Counted from the stretch's first letter, positions 33,225 to 44,498 are shown. The stretch is 64,000 bases of DNA from Streptococcus suis (GCA_024583055.1 CP102145.1:1116001-1180000); one strand, 5' to 3'. Notes: generated from the sequence alone by a model not told the origin. Numbers and translations: made by a program.

Positions 33225-33896
33225 TTAATAAGTAGCCAGACGTTTTTCCAAGCGTAACTGCCCCACAGCATAGAGTGTACAAATGACCCAATAAATCAAG
33301 GCTACGCAGATATAGACCGTCATGTAGTCGGACTTAGCACCGCCGACGATTTTGGCCTTGTTGAAAATTTCAGGCACTGTAATCATGGCTGTCAGCGAGG
33401 TACTTTTTACCATATCCAACAGAACATTGCTCAAAGGCGGTAGGGCAATGCGGAAGGCCTGAGGAATGATAATCTTGCGGTAGATAACATTGGTCTTGAG
33501 GCCCAGACTGCGTGCCGCTTCCCATTGACCCTTATCAATAGCCGACAGGGAAGAACGGATGATTTCCGAGATGTAGGCCGATGACATGGAAGTAAAGGCA
33601 ATGATGGACGCTGATATCGCATCCAGCTGAATGCCCATAAAGGGCAGACCAAAATAGATAAAGAAAAGCAAGACCATTAGCGGAATACCCCGCATGAGGG
33701 AAATATGAGCCATAGCCAACCAGCGGAGGACGGCAAGCTTAGACATACGCATCAAGGCTACAAAGAAGCCACAAAAGGTCCCTAGGGCAAAGCCGATAAG
33801 AGAGAGAGCCAATGTGTAGGGCAAGCCCTCTAGAATAAGCGGAATAGCCTCAAAAGCTAGTTTTGGATCAAAAACTGCCTGCCAATTGATAGACAT
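33225..33896 (-). CDS. Polar amino acid ABC transporter permease
   Basis: From ATG 33896 (AAGG nine bases upstream) the protein has 223 residues and about five membrane helices. It carries the His/Glu/Gln-type permease signatures ALSLIGFALGTFCGF, MRGIPLMVLLFFIYFGLP and the EAA loop EAARSLGLKTNVIYRKIIIPQAFRIALPPL. It follows the binding protein by 91 bases, with a terminator-like hairpin between. No ATPase gene is next to it, so it must share an ATPase encoded elsewhere. Confidence 0.92.
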   Translation of the reverse strand: MSINWQAVFDPKLAFEAIPLILEGLPYTLALSLIGFALGTFCGFFVALMRMSKLAVLRWLAMAHISLMRGIPLMVLLFFIYFGLPFMGIQLDAISASIIAFTSMSSAYISEIIRSSLSAIDKGQWEAARSLGLKTNVIYRKIIIPQAFRIALPPLSNVLLDMVKSTSLTAMITVPEIFNKAKIVGGAKSDYMTVYICVALIYWVICTLYAVGQLRLEKRLATY

Positions 33897-33952
33897 AGAG
33901 AAATACCTTGGAGGCGCCGACCAGGTCAACACCCGTCCTTTCTTTACTAGAT

Positions 33953-33980
33953 AAAAAGGTAGGAATCACTTCCAACCTTT
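33953..33980 (-). terminator. Intra-operon terminator/attenuator between binding protein and permease
   Basis: AAAGGTTGGAA and TTCCTACCTTT pair around GTGA and are followed by TTATC. Partial termination here would give more binding protein than permease. Confidence 0.75.
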
Positions 33981-33987
33981 CTGATGT

Positions 33988-34863
33988 TTAGTCAACGTCT
34001 ACTACTGGCAACTCATCTGCACCTTCAGCAGGTTTGGTCAAGTCTTGACCAGCATAGTGTTTTTCTGAGATAGCCTTCAAGCTACCATCTTCTTTCATTT
34101 CTTTGATGACCTTATCCAACTCTTGCTTCAAGCTGTCATCTTCCTTGCTCATGACAATCACAGATTCGTTTGGATTGTAACGAACATCACCCATCTTCAC
34201 TTTGATATCTGGGAATTTTGCAGTAATCATCTTAACTGCGACCACTTGTGTGAAGTAGTCATTTGGAATAAAGTCTGTACGACCAGTGGATACATCGCGA
34301 AGGTAAACGTCGTTGGTTACGTTATCGTAGATAACTGGCTCTGCGCCTTGCTTTTCAGCAATCTTCATGAAGGTTGTACCAGCACCACCACCAGCTTTTT
34401 TACCCTTCCAGTCTGAAAGGTCTTTTGCTGTGATGTTTGATGAACCATCTTCACGGACAATCATACCAGATACAGAATACTTGTAAGCCTCAGAGAGGTT
34501 GTATTTTTCCTTACGCTCAGCTGTTGGCTGTAGGTTGTTTACTGAAACATCTACCTTGCCTGAGTCTACTGATGTCAGAGCTTCTGCTACACCGATTTCT
34601 TGGAATTCAATTTCGAGATCCAAGCGCTTGCCGATTTCCTTCATCATATCGACTTCATAACCGACCAATTCCTTCTTGTCATTATAGTATGACGTTGGGA
34701 AAAGCGTACCTGGGGTCGCAACTTTCAAGACACCTGCTTCCTTGACTTGTTCCCATTTGGTTGGTTCTGCAGCTGCTTCTTCTGTCTTAGAAGCGTTGCT
34801 TGAGCAAGCTGCCAGCGTTAATGTAGATACAAGAAAGGCTGATGCCAACAATTTTTTCAACAT
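33988..34863 (-). CDS. Amino acid ABC transporter substrate-binding lipoprotein
   Basis: From ATG 34863 (GGAG six bases upstream) the protein has 291 residues with a lipoprotein signal peptide whose lipobox LAAC places the lipidated Cys at about 20. The mature part is an SBP_bac_3 fold: VGYEVDMMKEIGKRLDLEIEF, DVSVNNLQPTAERKEKYNLSEAY and GTTFMKIAEKQGAEPVIYDN. This points to polar amino acid or cystine-type uptake. It is anchored outside the membrane and works with the permease downstream. Confidence 0.92.
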   Translation of the reverse strand: MLKKLLASAFLVSTLTLAACSSNASKTEEAAAEPTKWEQVKEAGVLKVATPGTLFPTSYYNDKKELVGYEVDMMKEIGKRLDLEIEFQEIGVAEALTSVDSGKVDVSVNNLQPTAERKEKYNLSEAYKYSVSGMIVREDGSSNITAKDLSDWKGKKAGGGAGTTFMKIAEKQGAEPVIYDNVTNDVYLRDVSTGRTDFIPNDYFTQVVAVKMITAKFPDIKVKMGDVRYNPNESVIVMSKEDDSLKQELDKVIKEMKEDGSLKAISEKHYAGQDLTKPAEGADELPVVDVD

Positions 34864-34987
34864 GTCAATCTCCTCTGGAAGTGACAAACTTCCTTTTTCT
34901 TTATTTCTGGTGTTAACCCACCAACTTTAATAGGGTAACATTTTGAAAAAGATTTGGCAAGAATTTGGTACCGTTTTTTGTAGCCAT

Positions 34988-36436
34988 TTACATTCTAAAC
35001 AAATGAGCATCTTCCAAGTCCTGCGCTAGCTGTAAAAGGATATCTTCTCGGCCCTTAGCTGCTGTCAATTGGACCCCTATCGGTAGGCCTTCTTTGGTAA
35101 CATGCGTCGGCAAGCTAATGGATGGTTGGCCTGTAATATTGGCCTGTTGCGTAAAGGGAGTAAGAGCGAGACTGTCCGCAAACATCTCCCAGATCAAGTC
35201 CTGCTGAGCAGCCATTGAATATTCCTGTGTCTGCTTGAGGCGAGTTTCTAAATCAACAGACGGCTGAAATTGACCATGAAGAGGAGCCACATCTGCCACC
35301 GTGGGAGTCAGGAGAATGTCGTAGGTCTGGTGAAATTCCTGCATGATGGCACTGTAGCGGTCCCAATCCTGTAAAACCTTAGAATAAAGCTTGGCCGGTA
35401 TGGTTTGACCGCTCTGATAAATGGCCCAGGTCATGGGCTCCATGTCATCTAGAGTCATTGGGCGTCCAAAAGCCGCTTCAATTTCATCAAACATCTGAGC
35501 AGTCTCTACGCTATTCATAATATAATAGGACTGCATCACTTCACTCCCGTCCAAGGGCTGTCGCTGTAATTCCTCCACTTGATGACCCATCCCTAGAAGG
35601 TGGTCGACCAGCTGAAGAACCGCCGTCTGCGCTTCCAGACTAACCTTGCTACCAATAGGGGATTGACTGGTAAAAGCAATTTTCAAAGGGCAATTAAGAG
35701 AGCTGAAAATCGACTCTTCCGACAGGGTTGCCAAGGGAAAAGGCGCCTCAACCTGATAGGTTTGAAAATGATAAAGCAGCCGCTTGGTGTCCCGCACGGA
35801 CTTGGTCAAGGCAAAGTTGCTAGAAGCCCCCTGCCAACCTCGGAAAGACTTGGGACCGACAGGAATGCGCCCACGACTGGGCTTGAGACCAATCAAACTA
35901 TTGAAAGACGCGGGAATCCGAATGGAACCACCACCGTCCGATGCTGCCGCAATGCTAACCATTCCAGAAGCCATGGCTGCAGCTGCTCCTCCGCTTGAAC
36001 CGCCAGCATTGCGCTTGACATCTGATGGGAGATTGACCGGACCATGGACCAGAGCATCCGAGATATTTTTAAAGCCAAACTCCGGAGTATTGGTCCGACC
36101 CAGAATAATAAAACCCAGGTCCTTGAGAGCTTGCACATAACTATCCGTATGGCCGACCGAATAACCCTGAAACAATCTAGAACCCGCTGAAGAGGGATGC
36201 CCCTTTTCATTTTGCCCTAAATCCTTTAACAGCAAAGGAACCCCAGCAAAAGGTTTACCCAAAAAATCTTGCTCTTCTGCCTCAGCTAGAGCCTGGTCAT
36301 ACTGGGTGTAGACCACCGCATTAAACTGCGGATTTAGCACCTCTATCTTCTCGATAGCCTCTTGGACCAGTTCCTTGGCCGAAACCTGTCCACCATTGAC
36401 AGCCTGAGCCTGAGCTGTCGCATCCATCCATTCCAT
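34988..36436 (-). CDS. Amidase signature family amidase
   Basis: The 482-residue protein has the amidase signature GGSSGGAAAAMASG (145-158) and the Ser-cisSer-Lys triad: Lys71 in LLLKDLG, Ser147 in the signature and Ser171 in GGGSIRIP. It hydrolyses an amide bond of unknown substrate. It is not GatA, which would be clustered with gatC and gatB. AAAGAGAAAGGT precedes the ATG. It lies 66 bases after the lipoate-transferase-like gene and may be co-transcribed. Confidence 0.9.
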   Translation of the reverse strand: MEWMDATAQAQAVNGGQVSAKELVQEAIEKIEVLNPQFNAVVYTQYDQALAEAEEQDFLGKPFAGVPLLLKDLGQNEKGHPSSAGSRLFQGYSVGHTDSYVQALKDLGFIILGRTNTPEFGFKNISDALVHGPVNLPSDVKRNAGGSSGGAAAAMASGMVSIAAASDGGGSIRIPASFNSLIGLKPSRGRIPVGPKSFRGWQGASSNFALTKSVRDTKRLLYHFQTYQVEAPFPLATLSEESIFSSLNCPLKIAFTSQSPIGSKVSLEAQTAVLQLVDHLLGMGHQVEELQRQPLDGSEVMQSYYIMNSVETAQMFDEIEAAFGRPMTLDDMEPMTWAIYQSGQTIPAKLYSKVLQDWDRYSAIMQEFHQTYDILLTPTVADVAPLHGQFQPSVDLETRLKQTQEYSMAAQQDLIWEMFADSLALTPFTQQANITGQPSISLPTHVTKEGLPIGVQLTAAKGREDILLQLAQDLEDAHLFRM

Positions 36437-36502
36437 ATCTATACCTTTCTCTTTTGTAAATAGCAGAGCTGCTAGCTAGCCTGAGGGCAAAACTTGATAC
36501 GA

Positions 36503-37330
36503 CTATATGCCATACTTCTCCTGAAACTCCTTAATTCCTCGTCCCAGGTCCATAAAGTCAGCCATATTGTCCGACGAGGGATAATAGTTTGAAAGCCTAG
36601 CACCATTTCTCTCTAGGACGACCTCAATTCGCTTCTGCATATCCTCGACTGTCAATTCACGACCAACCAGGTCTGAGAGATTGGCCATAGAATCTGGATT
36701 GACCTGGGGATAGCGGTCTGGTATCGGTTGGCCACCACTACTCGCCTGGTAAAAATCAGCCACCAGCTGGCCTCGAGCTGCTTGATTGCCATGAACACTG
36801 ATATAGGCTGAAATAGCAATGGCCTGCTTATAGACCCGCTGGGCCAAACCAGCAAACTTCCGCCCCTGGATAGACAAATCATAGGTGCCTGGGCAGTAGG
36901 AAGTCGCTATTTCGCCACTCTCCACTTGAACTGGAAAATCCGCCAAAGACTGGCTAATCAAGTCCACCATGACCTGATAGCTTTTGTGGAGGTTGACCTG
37001 ATGCCCTTGAGCATTCGGCAAAATCAAGGTCAGATTGAGTACGCCTTGGTCAGCCACCACTGCCAAACCACCCAGACTACGGATAATAGGGCTGTAGCCA
37101 GCCTGTTTAATATGAGCCAGACCAGCCGACAAGTCCGGCACCTGACTGTCCATCATGCCCAATATGACCGTCGTATCCATGGGCCAGTAGTGCAGAATAC
37201 CTTGCTGGGTCTGTTGATTGACCTCGCGCAAAAAGACTTCTGTCCAGACCAAAGGGCCCTGCTTACTCCCTGCCAGACCCGAACGGTCCTGGTATTTTTT
37301 CAGCTCAAGACCAGTCAACCACTTGTCCAT
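36503..37330 (-). CDS. Lipoate/octanoate protein transferase (LipL-like)
   Basis: The 275-residue protein is of the lipoate-ligase/transferase fold with RSLGGLAVVADQGVLNLTL (about 84-102), SYCPGTYDLSIQGRKFAGLAQR (144-165) including a candidate catalytic Cys146, and Lys158. The cysteine in SYCPG is typical of LipL/LipM amidotransferases, not of ATP-dependent ligases. It probably moves lipoyl or octanoyl groups between carrier proteins such as GcvH and E2 subunits. Confidence 0.85.
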   Translation of the reverse strand: MDKWLTGLELKKYQDRSGLAGSKQGPLVWTEVFLREVNQQTQQGILHYWPMDTTVILGMMDSQVPDLSAGLAHIKQAGYSPIIRSLGGLAVVADQGVLNLTLILPNAQGHQVNLHKSYQVMVDLISQSLADFPVQVESGEIATSYCPGTYDLSIQGRKFAGLAQRVYKQAIAISAYISVHGNQAARGQLVADFYQASSGGQPIPDRYPQVNPDSMANLSDLVGRELTVEDMQKRIEVVLERNGARLSNYYPSSDNMADFMDLGRGIKEFQEKYGI

Positions 37331-37474
37331 CCGTAATCCCTTTCATTTCCACTAATGCTCTTATTTTACCATAAGACTGTTGGAGCTATTTGAAAAAAAT
37401 ACTGATATAGAAAAAGAGGTTTGATATAACATCCAACCTCACATTATTTGAACAGTAAAAACACTTTAACACAG

Positions 37475-37520
37475 TGGTTGATTGGCTTTCACAGTTTGAT
37501 TTTCATTGAGTATGATACAG
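37475..37520. repeat. Fragment of the dispersed repeat joined to a BOX-like end
   Basis: CAGTGGTTGATTGGCTTTCA is identical to part of copy A (near 32938), but after CACAGTTTG it switches to TTTTCATTGAGTATGAT, which resembles the complement of the BOX-like start at 39056. It is a remnant of two repeat families side by side. Confidence 0.6.
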
Positions 37521-37522
37521 AA

Positions 37523-37546
37523 AAAGGACTGGCAGTGCCAATCCAA
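37523..37546 (-). terminator. Terminator of dnaJ
   Basis: GGATTGGCA and TGCCAGTCC pair (one G-U) and are followed by TTTTTC on the minus strand, ten bases past the stop. Confidence 0.9.
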
Positions 37547-37552
37547 TCTCTC

Positions 37553-38683
37553 TTATAAATCTTCAAAAGCATCCTTGACCTTGTCGAAAAAGCCTTTTTT
37601 CTGCGGATGAACATTGATATTGCCTGCTGCCGCAAAATCTTTTAAAGCTGCTTTCTGGCGGTCATTGAGCCCTGTTGGTGTCACTACATTGACAGTGACA
37701 TACTGGTCACCCATGGCACCCCCGCGGATACTTGGCGCACCCTTGCCTTTAAGACGGAAGGTCTTGCCTGTCTGGGTCCCTTCCGGAATAACCATATCCA
37801 CATCACCATGAACCGTTGGCACATGGACGGTGTCACCTAGTGCAGCTTGAACAAAGTTGAGGTCCAATTTGTAAAGAATGGTCGTACCTTCACGCTCAAA
37901 TTTATCCGATGCCTCGACTTGAACGACTACATAGAGATCTCCGTAAGAGCCTCCGTTAAATCCAGCTTCACCTTGACCAGCCAGACGGATACGCTGACCA
38001 GTTTCGACACCTGCAGGAACCTTGACCGTAACAGTGTGAGCCTGTTTCTCATGACCAGTTCCACGACAGGTCGTACACGGATCCTTAATCTGCTTGCCAC
38101 GACCGTGACAGACATCACAGGTCATCTGACGGCGCATGGTTCCAAGTGGTGTCTGTGTATCAACATTGATAACACCAGAGCCATGACAGCGTCCACAAGT
38201 TACAGGACTGGTCCCAGGTTTGGCACCCGAACCAGTACAGGTACGACAAGTTGCCTCACGGTTGTAGGAAACTTCTTTTTCAGCACCGAAAATAGCCTCT
38301 TCAAATTTCAAATTGACACGGTACTGCAAATCATCTCCCTGACGAGGTGCATTAGGATTACGTTGAGCAGTTCCACCGCCGAAGAAACTAGAGAAGATAT
38401 CCTCGAAACCGCCGAAACCAGCACCGTCAAAGCCACCAAATCCGCCACCGCCGAAGCCACCATTGGCTCCAGCCGCACCAAATTGGTCATAAGAGGCACG
38501 TTTTTGAGGATCGCTCAAGGTCTCGTAGGCCTCTTGAACTTCCTTATATTTATCTTCCGCACCAGCATCCTTGTTAATGTCTGGGTGATATTTTTTTGAT
38601 AGCTTACGATAAGCTTTTTTAATTTCGTCCTGTGAGGCGTCCTTAGAGACGCCGAGACGATCATAGTATTCTGTATTGTTCAT
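37553..38683 (-). CDS. dnaJ: Chaperone DnaJ (Hsp40)
   Basis: The 376-residue protein has a J domain with HPD (about 33-35), a Gly/Phe-rich linker (about 73-105), a zinc-finger region with four CxxCxGxG-type repeats ([32 protein letters not shown]) and the C-terminal substrate-binding region. It stimulates the ATPase of DnaK. It lies 475 bases downstream of dnaK, separated by a terminator and repeats, so it may have its own promoter. Confidence 0.98.
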   Translation of the reverse strand: MNNTEYYDRLGVSKDASQDEIKKAYRKLSKKYHPDINKDAGAEDKYKEVQEAYETLSDPQKRASYDQFGAAGANGGFGGGGFGGFDGAGFGGFEDIFSSFFGGGTAQRNPNAPRQGDDLQYRVNLKFEEAIFGAEKEVSYNREATCRTCTGSGAKPGTSPVTCGRCHGSGVINVDTQTPLGTMRRQMTCDVCHGRGKQIKDPCTTCRGTGHEKQAHTVTVKVPAGVETGQRIRLAGQGEAGFNGGSYGDLYVVVQVEASDKFEREGTTILYKLDLNFVQAALGDTVHVPTVHGDVDMVIPEGTQTGKTFRLKGKGAPSIRGGAMGDQYVTVNVVTPTGLNDRQKAALKDFAAAGNINVHPQKKGFFDKVKDAFEDL

Positions 38684-38708
38684 ATAAGATACCTTATCTT
38701 TTATTTTT

Positions 38709-38886
38709 GATAGTTGCCTTAGGCTGCGGGGACGCTGTGAGCTTTTCCTCGCTTATGGCTAGAGGTTTCTTATTGTCAACTTTGTTGCCAATAAAACCTC
38801 TTCCCTAAGTCTCAAAAATCTCTCTAGCTAAGTTTCAAGCCTAAGGTATTGAAACTTCCCGAAATACCACAGCGGCGGTAACTATC
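38709..38886. repeat. Structured hairpin repeat in the dnaK-dnaJ spacer
   Basis: The outer arms GATAGTTGCC (38709-38718) and GGTAACTATC (38877-38886) pair, and an inner 9-bp stem AAGTTTCAA/TTGAAACTT lies at 38830-38857. The order of elements (outer arms, GCGG/ACGC segment, inner AAGTTT stem, CCACAGCGGCGG) parallels the element at 41014-41126. Confidence 0.65.
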
Positions 38887-38928
38887 GTTTTAGCGACCCC
38901 TGGTCGCTCTTGCTGACGCACATTACCC

Positions 38929-38958
38929 AAAAACAGAGGCTGGGTTGCAACCTCTGTG
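38929..38958 (-). terminator. Terminator of dnaK
   Basis: ACAGAGG and CCTCTGT pair around an 11-base loop and are followed by TTTTTG on the minus strand. Confidence 0.8.
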
Positions 38959-39055
38959 ATTGGAATTTTGACTTAATAATGATTTCTATTCTCGAGAAGA
39001 TGAGAACTGAGTTCGAGCTAAGAACTTCGGTAAAAAGATAACTTTCCTTGTTCTA

Positions 39056-39158
39056 GATACTCAATGAAATTCAAGACTAGGCTAGGCAACTGGACGAAGA
39101 TTGAACTGGAGTTCATCGAGGAGAGTTAACGAAGCCTAGTGAAGAATTTCGAAGAGTA

Positions 39159-39160
<2 letters not shown>
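39056..39160. repeat. BOX-like repeat
   Basis: The stretch starts GATACTCAATGAAATTC and ends GAATTTCGAAGAGTACT, arms complementary apart from small gaps, with inner ACTAGGCT and AGCCTAGT also pairing. The opening ATACTCAATGAAA is that of streptococcal boxA. Its end overlaps the last codon region of dnaK. Confidence 0.75.
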
Positions 39161-41126
<1,966 letters not shown>

Positions 41127-41206
41127 AAATGGGCTCACGATGTTCGCCAGCCTACAAGCCTAAGGCCTGTCTTTGTTTACAATTTCATAGTTTAACGACA
41201 TTTCGG

Positions 41207-41638
41207 TCAGGTTGTTCGACGCATGAAGATATAGTCATCTTCAATGTTGTTTGATTCTTGAAAGCCTAATTTCTTCCAGAAATTTCTAGCTTCCAAATGT
41301 TCTTTATGAACTGGTAGAGAAATTTGAGCTAGGCTGTGCTCTATGCTCAGATAGTCTATGCAGACTTCAGCTGCTTTTCTGCCAAATCCTTTTCCTTGAT
41401 GATACTTATCAATTAAGAAATTGATGATTTCACCATTGCTGTCTTTGCAGTAAAGCGAAACGTAGCCTATCAATTCACCTTCATTATAAATAGCTTTCGG
41501 ATGTGAGAATGGTCGAAGGCTCCAAGCTTCTGCCAATGAAAACTCAACTGAATCGACATAATCTTCGTTAGATAAGCCAGAATCTAGATGTAAGCAATCG
41601 TGAAAATTTTCATCGCTGATTTCGCGTAGCTCTATCAT
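41207..41638 (-). CDS. GNAT family N-acetyltransferase
   Basis: The 143-residue protein has the GNAT acetyl-CoA loop DKYHQGKGFGRKAAEVC (about 77-93; Q/RxxGxG/A) and a C-terminal NFWKKLGFQES. Its stop is 224 bases before dnaK and it starts one base after the grpE stop codon. It is an unusual member of the heat-shock operon and looks like an insertion, though expressed with it. The substrate is unknown. Confidence 0.88.
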   Translation of the reverse strand: MIELREISDENFHDCLHLDSGLSNEDYVDSVEFSLAEAWSLRPFSHPKAIYNEGELIGYVSLYCKDSNGEIINFLIDKYHQGKGFGRKAAEVCIDYLSIEHSLAQISLPVHKEHLEARNFWKKLGFQESNNIEDDYIFMRRTT

Positions 41639-42151
41639 TTATTCTGACACCACTACCATAGCCGGTCTCAACAGACGTTCATGCAACTTGTAGCCTTTTT
41701 GGAAGACTTGTGCGATGTGTTCTGCTGGGCAGTCGTCTGTGGCTGGAACGGTTTGAATGGCCATGTGAAGATTTGGGTCAAAGACATCTGTTGCGACTTC
41801 TTCCACCCCTTCTTCTTTGAGGGCTTGAATCAAGCTTTCCTGTACCATTTCCAAGCCTTTTTTGACATCTTCTGTCAATCCTTCGACTTGAAGGGCACGT
41901 TCCAAGTTATCCAAGCTCGGCAAGATTTTCTTGGCCAAGTCTTGCGAACGGTAACGCTGAATGGTCTGGCGTTCCTCGTTGGCACGGCGTTGGATATTTT
42001 GCATTTCAGCATGGGCACGGAGGTACTTGTTTTCAAATTCCTCTGCACGCTCATTTGCTAAGTCCAATTCTGATTTTTCAGGAGTTTCGACAACTTCTTC
42101 TGTTGTTGCTACTTCCTCAACAATTTCTTCATTTTTGATTTCTTCTGACAA
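41639..42151 (-). CDS. grpE: Nucleotide exchange factor GrpE
   Basis: The 170-residue protein has an acidic disordered N-terminus (1-35), a long coiled coil with [39 protein letters not shown] and a C-terminal beta domain with [18 protein letters not shown]. It releases ADP from DnaK. AAGGAGAA precedes the ATG and it follows hrcA by 12 bases. Confidence 0.98.
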   Translation of the reverse strand: MSEEIKNEEIVEEVATTEEVVETPEKSELDLANERAEEFENKYLRAHAEMQNIQRRANEERQTIQRYRSQDLAKKILPSLDNLERALQVEGLTEDVKKGLEMVQESLIQALKEEGVEEVATDVFDPNLHMAIQTVPATDDCPAEHIAQVFQKGYKLHERLLRPAMVVVSE

Positions 42152-42163
42152 AGCATTCTCCTT

Positions 42164-43198
42164 CTAATTGACTTCATAGTGATTGCTACTTAAGTATCGG
42201 TAGTAATCGGTTAATTTCATAAATAGGACGCGGCTGATGATATTGATCAAACTCATCTGCCTACGATAGTCCATGTCAACAGGACCGAGCAAACTCATCT
42301 GGGCCATGCCCCGATAGGGGATTGGAAAGCAATGATGAATGACCGTCACATCTGCAAGAGCAGGTTCTCTATGTTCCGCCACGGAAATACTAGTTTGCTG
42401 GTTGGAATCCAAGCCCTGTCGCAACTCTGGGGCCAATAATTGAGGGCTATCCAAGAGTTGGTAGGTGGCGAGGTTGCCATAGGTCAGCGATGCGACCTTT
42501 CCACTGATAAAGACTGATTCTTGGAAGAGATTGGAAAAGATGTAATCCATGAGATCCAAGACATTGTCCGTCGTGGCAAAGTAACGCTGCACCACTTGGG
42601 GAACCTCCGTCCGTAGCTTGTAGTGAATGGACAAGACTGTCTGTCCTACGAAGCGCTCATCAACTAAGCGTTTGAGCACCTCCAAGTCCCTGGCCAAAAA
42701 GTTTTTAGGAATAGCAAACTGAACGGTGACAGGTTTGGACTGGTCCAGAGTCAAGACTGCCAGAGCATCGTGGCTACTGAGCTGCACGATGTCAAAGGAA
42801 GTCAGCTGCTGACTGGTCGGCTCCACATCTAAAATGACCGAGGTGTAGCCTGTCAAATCCGCTAGGACCTGACTTGTCCGCTCCAAGATGTCTTCCAGCT
42901 TGAAAGCTTCAAAGTCGAAGGCCTTGACCACCTGATAAACATCTTCTTCATTGATGTGTTCCAGATTGAGCGAGTGGTTGACAAAGTATTGAAAACCAGC
43001 CCGACTGGGCATCCGACCGCTTGACGTGTGGGCCTTTTCTAGCAAGCCCAACTGCTCTAGCTTAGCCATATCATTACGAATGGTAGCCGAACTTGAAGCA
43101 ATCATTTCCTGCAAGGCCTTAGAACCAACTGGCTCATGATGGCGCGTAAACAATTCAACAATCAGATTCAAAATATCATTTTGACGTTGGGTAATCAT
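42164..43198 (-). CDS. hrcA: Heat-inducible transcription repressor HrcA
   Basis: From ATG 43198 (AAGGAG five bases upstream) the protein has 344 residues: an N-terminal winged helix ([59 protein letters not shown]) and a GAF-like sensor domain. It binds CIRCE, of which two copies lie upstream, and needs GroEL for activity in the known family model. First gene of the operon. Confidence 0.98.
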   Translation of the reverse strand: MITQRQNDILNLIVELFTRHHEPVGSKALQEMIASSSATIRNDMAKLEQLGLLEKAHTSSGRMPSRAGFQYFVNHSLNLEHINEEDVYQVVKAFDFEAFKLEDILERTSQVLADLTGYTSVILDVEPTSQQLTSFDIVQLSSHDALAVLTLDQSKPVTVQFAIPKNFLARDLEVLKRLVDERFVGQTVLSIHYKLRTEVPQVVQRYFATTDNVLDLMDYIFSNLFQESVFISGKVASLTYGNLATYQLLDSPQLLAPELRQGLDSNQQTSISVAEHREPALADVTVIHHCFPIPYRGMAQMSLLGPVDMDYRRQMSLINIISRVLFMKLTDYYRYLSSNHYEVN

Positions 43199-43234
43199 CT
43201 CCGCTCCTTTCATGAACACGATTGATTTTTAACT

Positions 43235-43261
43235 TTAGCACTCTGACATATCGAGTGCTAA
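43235..43261. promoter_or_regulatory. CIRCE operator, promoter-proximal copy
   Basis: TTAGCACTC-N9-GAGTGCTAA, a perfect consensus match, between the -10 box and hrcA. Confidence 0.98.
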
Positions 43262-43274
43262 ACTATATACTCTC

Positions 43275-43302
43275 ATTATACGCCGAAAAAATGTATTGTC
43301 AA
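43275..43302 (-). promoter_or_regulatory. Vegetative promoter of the hrcA operon
   Basis: TTGACA (43297-43302), 16 bases, TATAAT (43275-43280); both hexamers are consensus and CIRCE sites flank them. Confidence 0.95.
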
Positions 43303-43319
43303 GAGAAAAAATCAAAAAA

Positions 43320-43346
43320 TTAGCACTCTTTTGCTTAGAGTGCTAA
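43320..43346. promoter_or_regulatory. CIRCE operator, upstream copy
   Basis: A second perfect TTAGCACTC-N9-GAGTGCTAA, upstream of the -35 box. Two sites imply tight, possibly looped repression. Confidence 0.97.
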
Positions 43347-43417
43347 AAATCAGTCTGAGGACCTAGAATGGTGGATTGTCCTCATGATAAAAGTCCTTTT
43401 CCACAAAAATTTTCGAT

Positions 43418-43573
43418 TTACTTTTCTTCCTTCATATCAATTAAATTCCAAAAATTTAAAATCATTATCAGCGTAATAGCAATCAAGCTGATAAAACTAT
43501 TCCGATTTAGAAAAATCACTGCAAAGATTGCAAGAGCATTGATGAGGGTTGCTATACGTTTTTGTTTTGTCAT
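43418..43573 (-). CDS. Small two-helix membrane protein, 51 aa
   Basis: MTKQKRIATLINALAIF opens a 51-residue protein with two hydrophobic stretches (about 8-22 and 26-45) and a charged C-terminus ending KEEK. AAGGAG lies eight bases upstream of the ATG, which overlaps the DUF2812 stop by four bases (ATGA). This coupling and the ribosome site support it as a real gene of the PadR operon. No family is recognised. Confidence 0.75.
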   Translation of the reverse strand: MTKQKRIATLINALAIFAVIFLNRNSFISLIAITLIMILNFWNLIDMKEEK

Positions 43574-44085
43574 TTTCCAATCTCCTTATACTTCTGACGC
43601 AAACGCATCAAGCCGATAGAACAATAGAGTAAAACTGGTAAGTCAGCAACTGCCATACCAATCATAACAACAGGCAACTTCAAGACATAAAATAGCAAGA
43701 TAAAGAAAACAAACAAGGAACTGGCCAGTAGAAACTGTCTGGTAATAATTCTGTCAATCATCTCGAATTTACTTTGACGGTCACTATAAAGCTCAACTTC
43801 TCCCAAACTCTCATTCTTTCTAAAGTATGAAAAATGATTGCAGTCACCGACATATTCCCAGCCATAATCTGCAAACATCTGGAGGTATCCCTCCTTATCC
43901 TGACCATTGGGCTTAAAATCCAGTTGATAGATAACTTCTTCAGACTGACATTTCTCAAAGATATAGAAAAAGCCAAATTTATTTTTTTGAAATTTCCATC
44001 CCTGACGATGTTGCTCTACCAAATAATGTTCTTCCTTTTCAAAATCAGGCAAGAAGAAAAAATGAATTTCTGTCTTAGTTTCCAT
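43570..44085 (-). CDS. DUF2812 membrane protein
   Basis: From ATG 44085 (GGGGGAAGG just upstream) the protein has 171 residues. It overlaps the end of padR by 11 bases. The DUF2812 domain covers about 3-110, with HRQGWKFQKNKFGFFYIFEK, YQLDFKP, YGWEYVGDCNHFSYFRK, followed by two membrane helices (about 118-165). PadR-DUF2812 pairs are common in Firmicutes; the DUF2812 protein may counter or sense the PadR signal (inference). Confidence 0.9.
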   Translation of the reverse strand: METKTEIHFFFLPDFEKEEHYLVEQHRQGWKFQKNKFGFFYIFEKCQSEEVIYQLDFKPNGQDKEGYLQMFADYGWEYVGDCNHFSYFRKNESLGEVELYSDRQSKFEMIDRIITRQFLLASSLFVFFILLFYVLKLPVVMIGMAVADLPVLLYCSIGLMRLRQKYKEIGK

Positions 44086-44398
44086 AGCCTTCCCCCTTGC
44101 TATTTCGATAGAGCCGTTCAATCCGAGCCAATTCTATGTCTAGGATTTCTCGACCTGTTTCTGTTATTTGGTAAAACTTCCGCTTGTCTTCTTCCCTGAC
44201 AAACCGAATCAAGCCGTCCTTTTCCATTTTCGACAGGGTGCCGTACATGGTTCCAGGGCTAATCACGACCTGACCTGCCGTGACTTCCTTGGTCTTCTGG
44301 GTAATATCATAGCCATGCCGTTCTTCCTGTAAATGAAAGAGAATATAGAAGGCTGTCTCTGTCATCGGAACATAGACCCGTTTTAACTTATCGTTCAT
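44075..44398 (-). CDS. PadR family transcriptional regulator
   Basis: The 107-residue protein has the PadR winged helix: ILFHLQEERHGYDITQKTKEVT, SPGTMYGTLSKMEKDGLIRFVREEDKRKFYQITETG, and a short C-terminal helix. It is the first gene of a three-gene operon. Clustered CGATAC half-sites overlap its promoter and indicate autoregulation. Confidence 0.94.
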   Translation of the reverse strand: MNDKLKRVYVPMTETAFYILFHLQEERHGYDITQKTKEVTAGQVVISPGTMYGTLSKMEKDGLIRFVREEDKRKFYQITETGREILDIELARIERLYRNSKGEGYGN

Positions 44399-44412
44399 AA
44401 AACTCCTTTCGC

Positions 44413-44470
44413 ACTACGATACATCGGACTTCGATATATAAAGTGTATCGCATCTCGATACACTTGTCAA
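44413..44470 (-). promoter_or_regulatory. Promoter and PadR operator cluster
   Basis: TTGACA (44465-44470), 17 bases, TACACT (44442-44447). GTATCG-N5-CGATAC (44445-44460) is a perfect dyad between the boxes, and further CGATA half-sites lie at 44417 and 44432. Confidence 0.75.
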
Positions 44471-44498
44471 GAAAAAAATCAGAGAATCCTCCCTGATT

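Noticed and set aside
36000..36500. Amidase as the GatA subunit of tRNA amidotransferase
   Set aside because: No gatC or gatB nearby, and the protein aligns better in pattern with stand-alone amidases.
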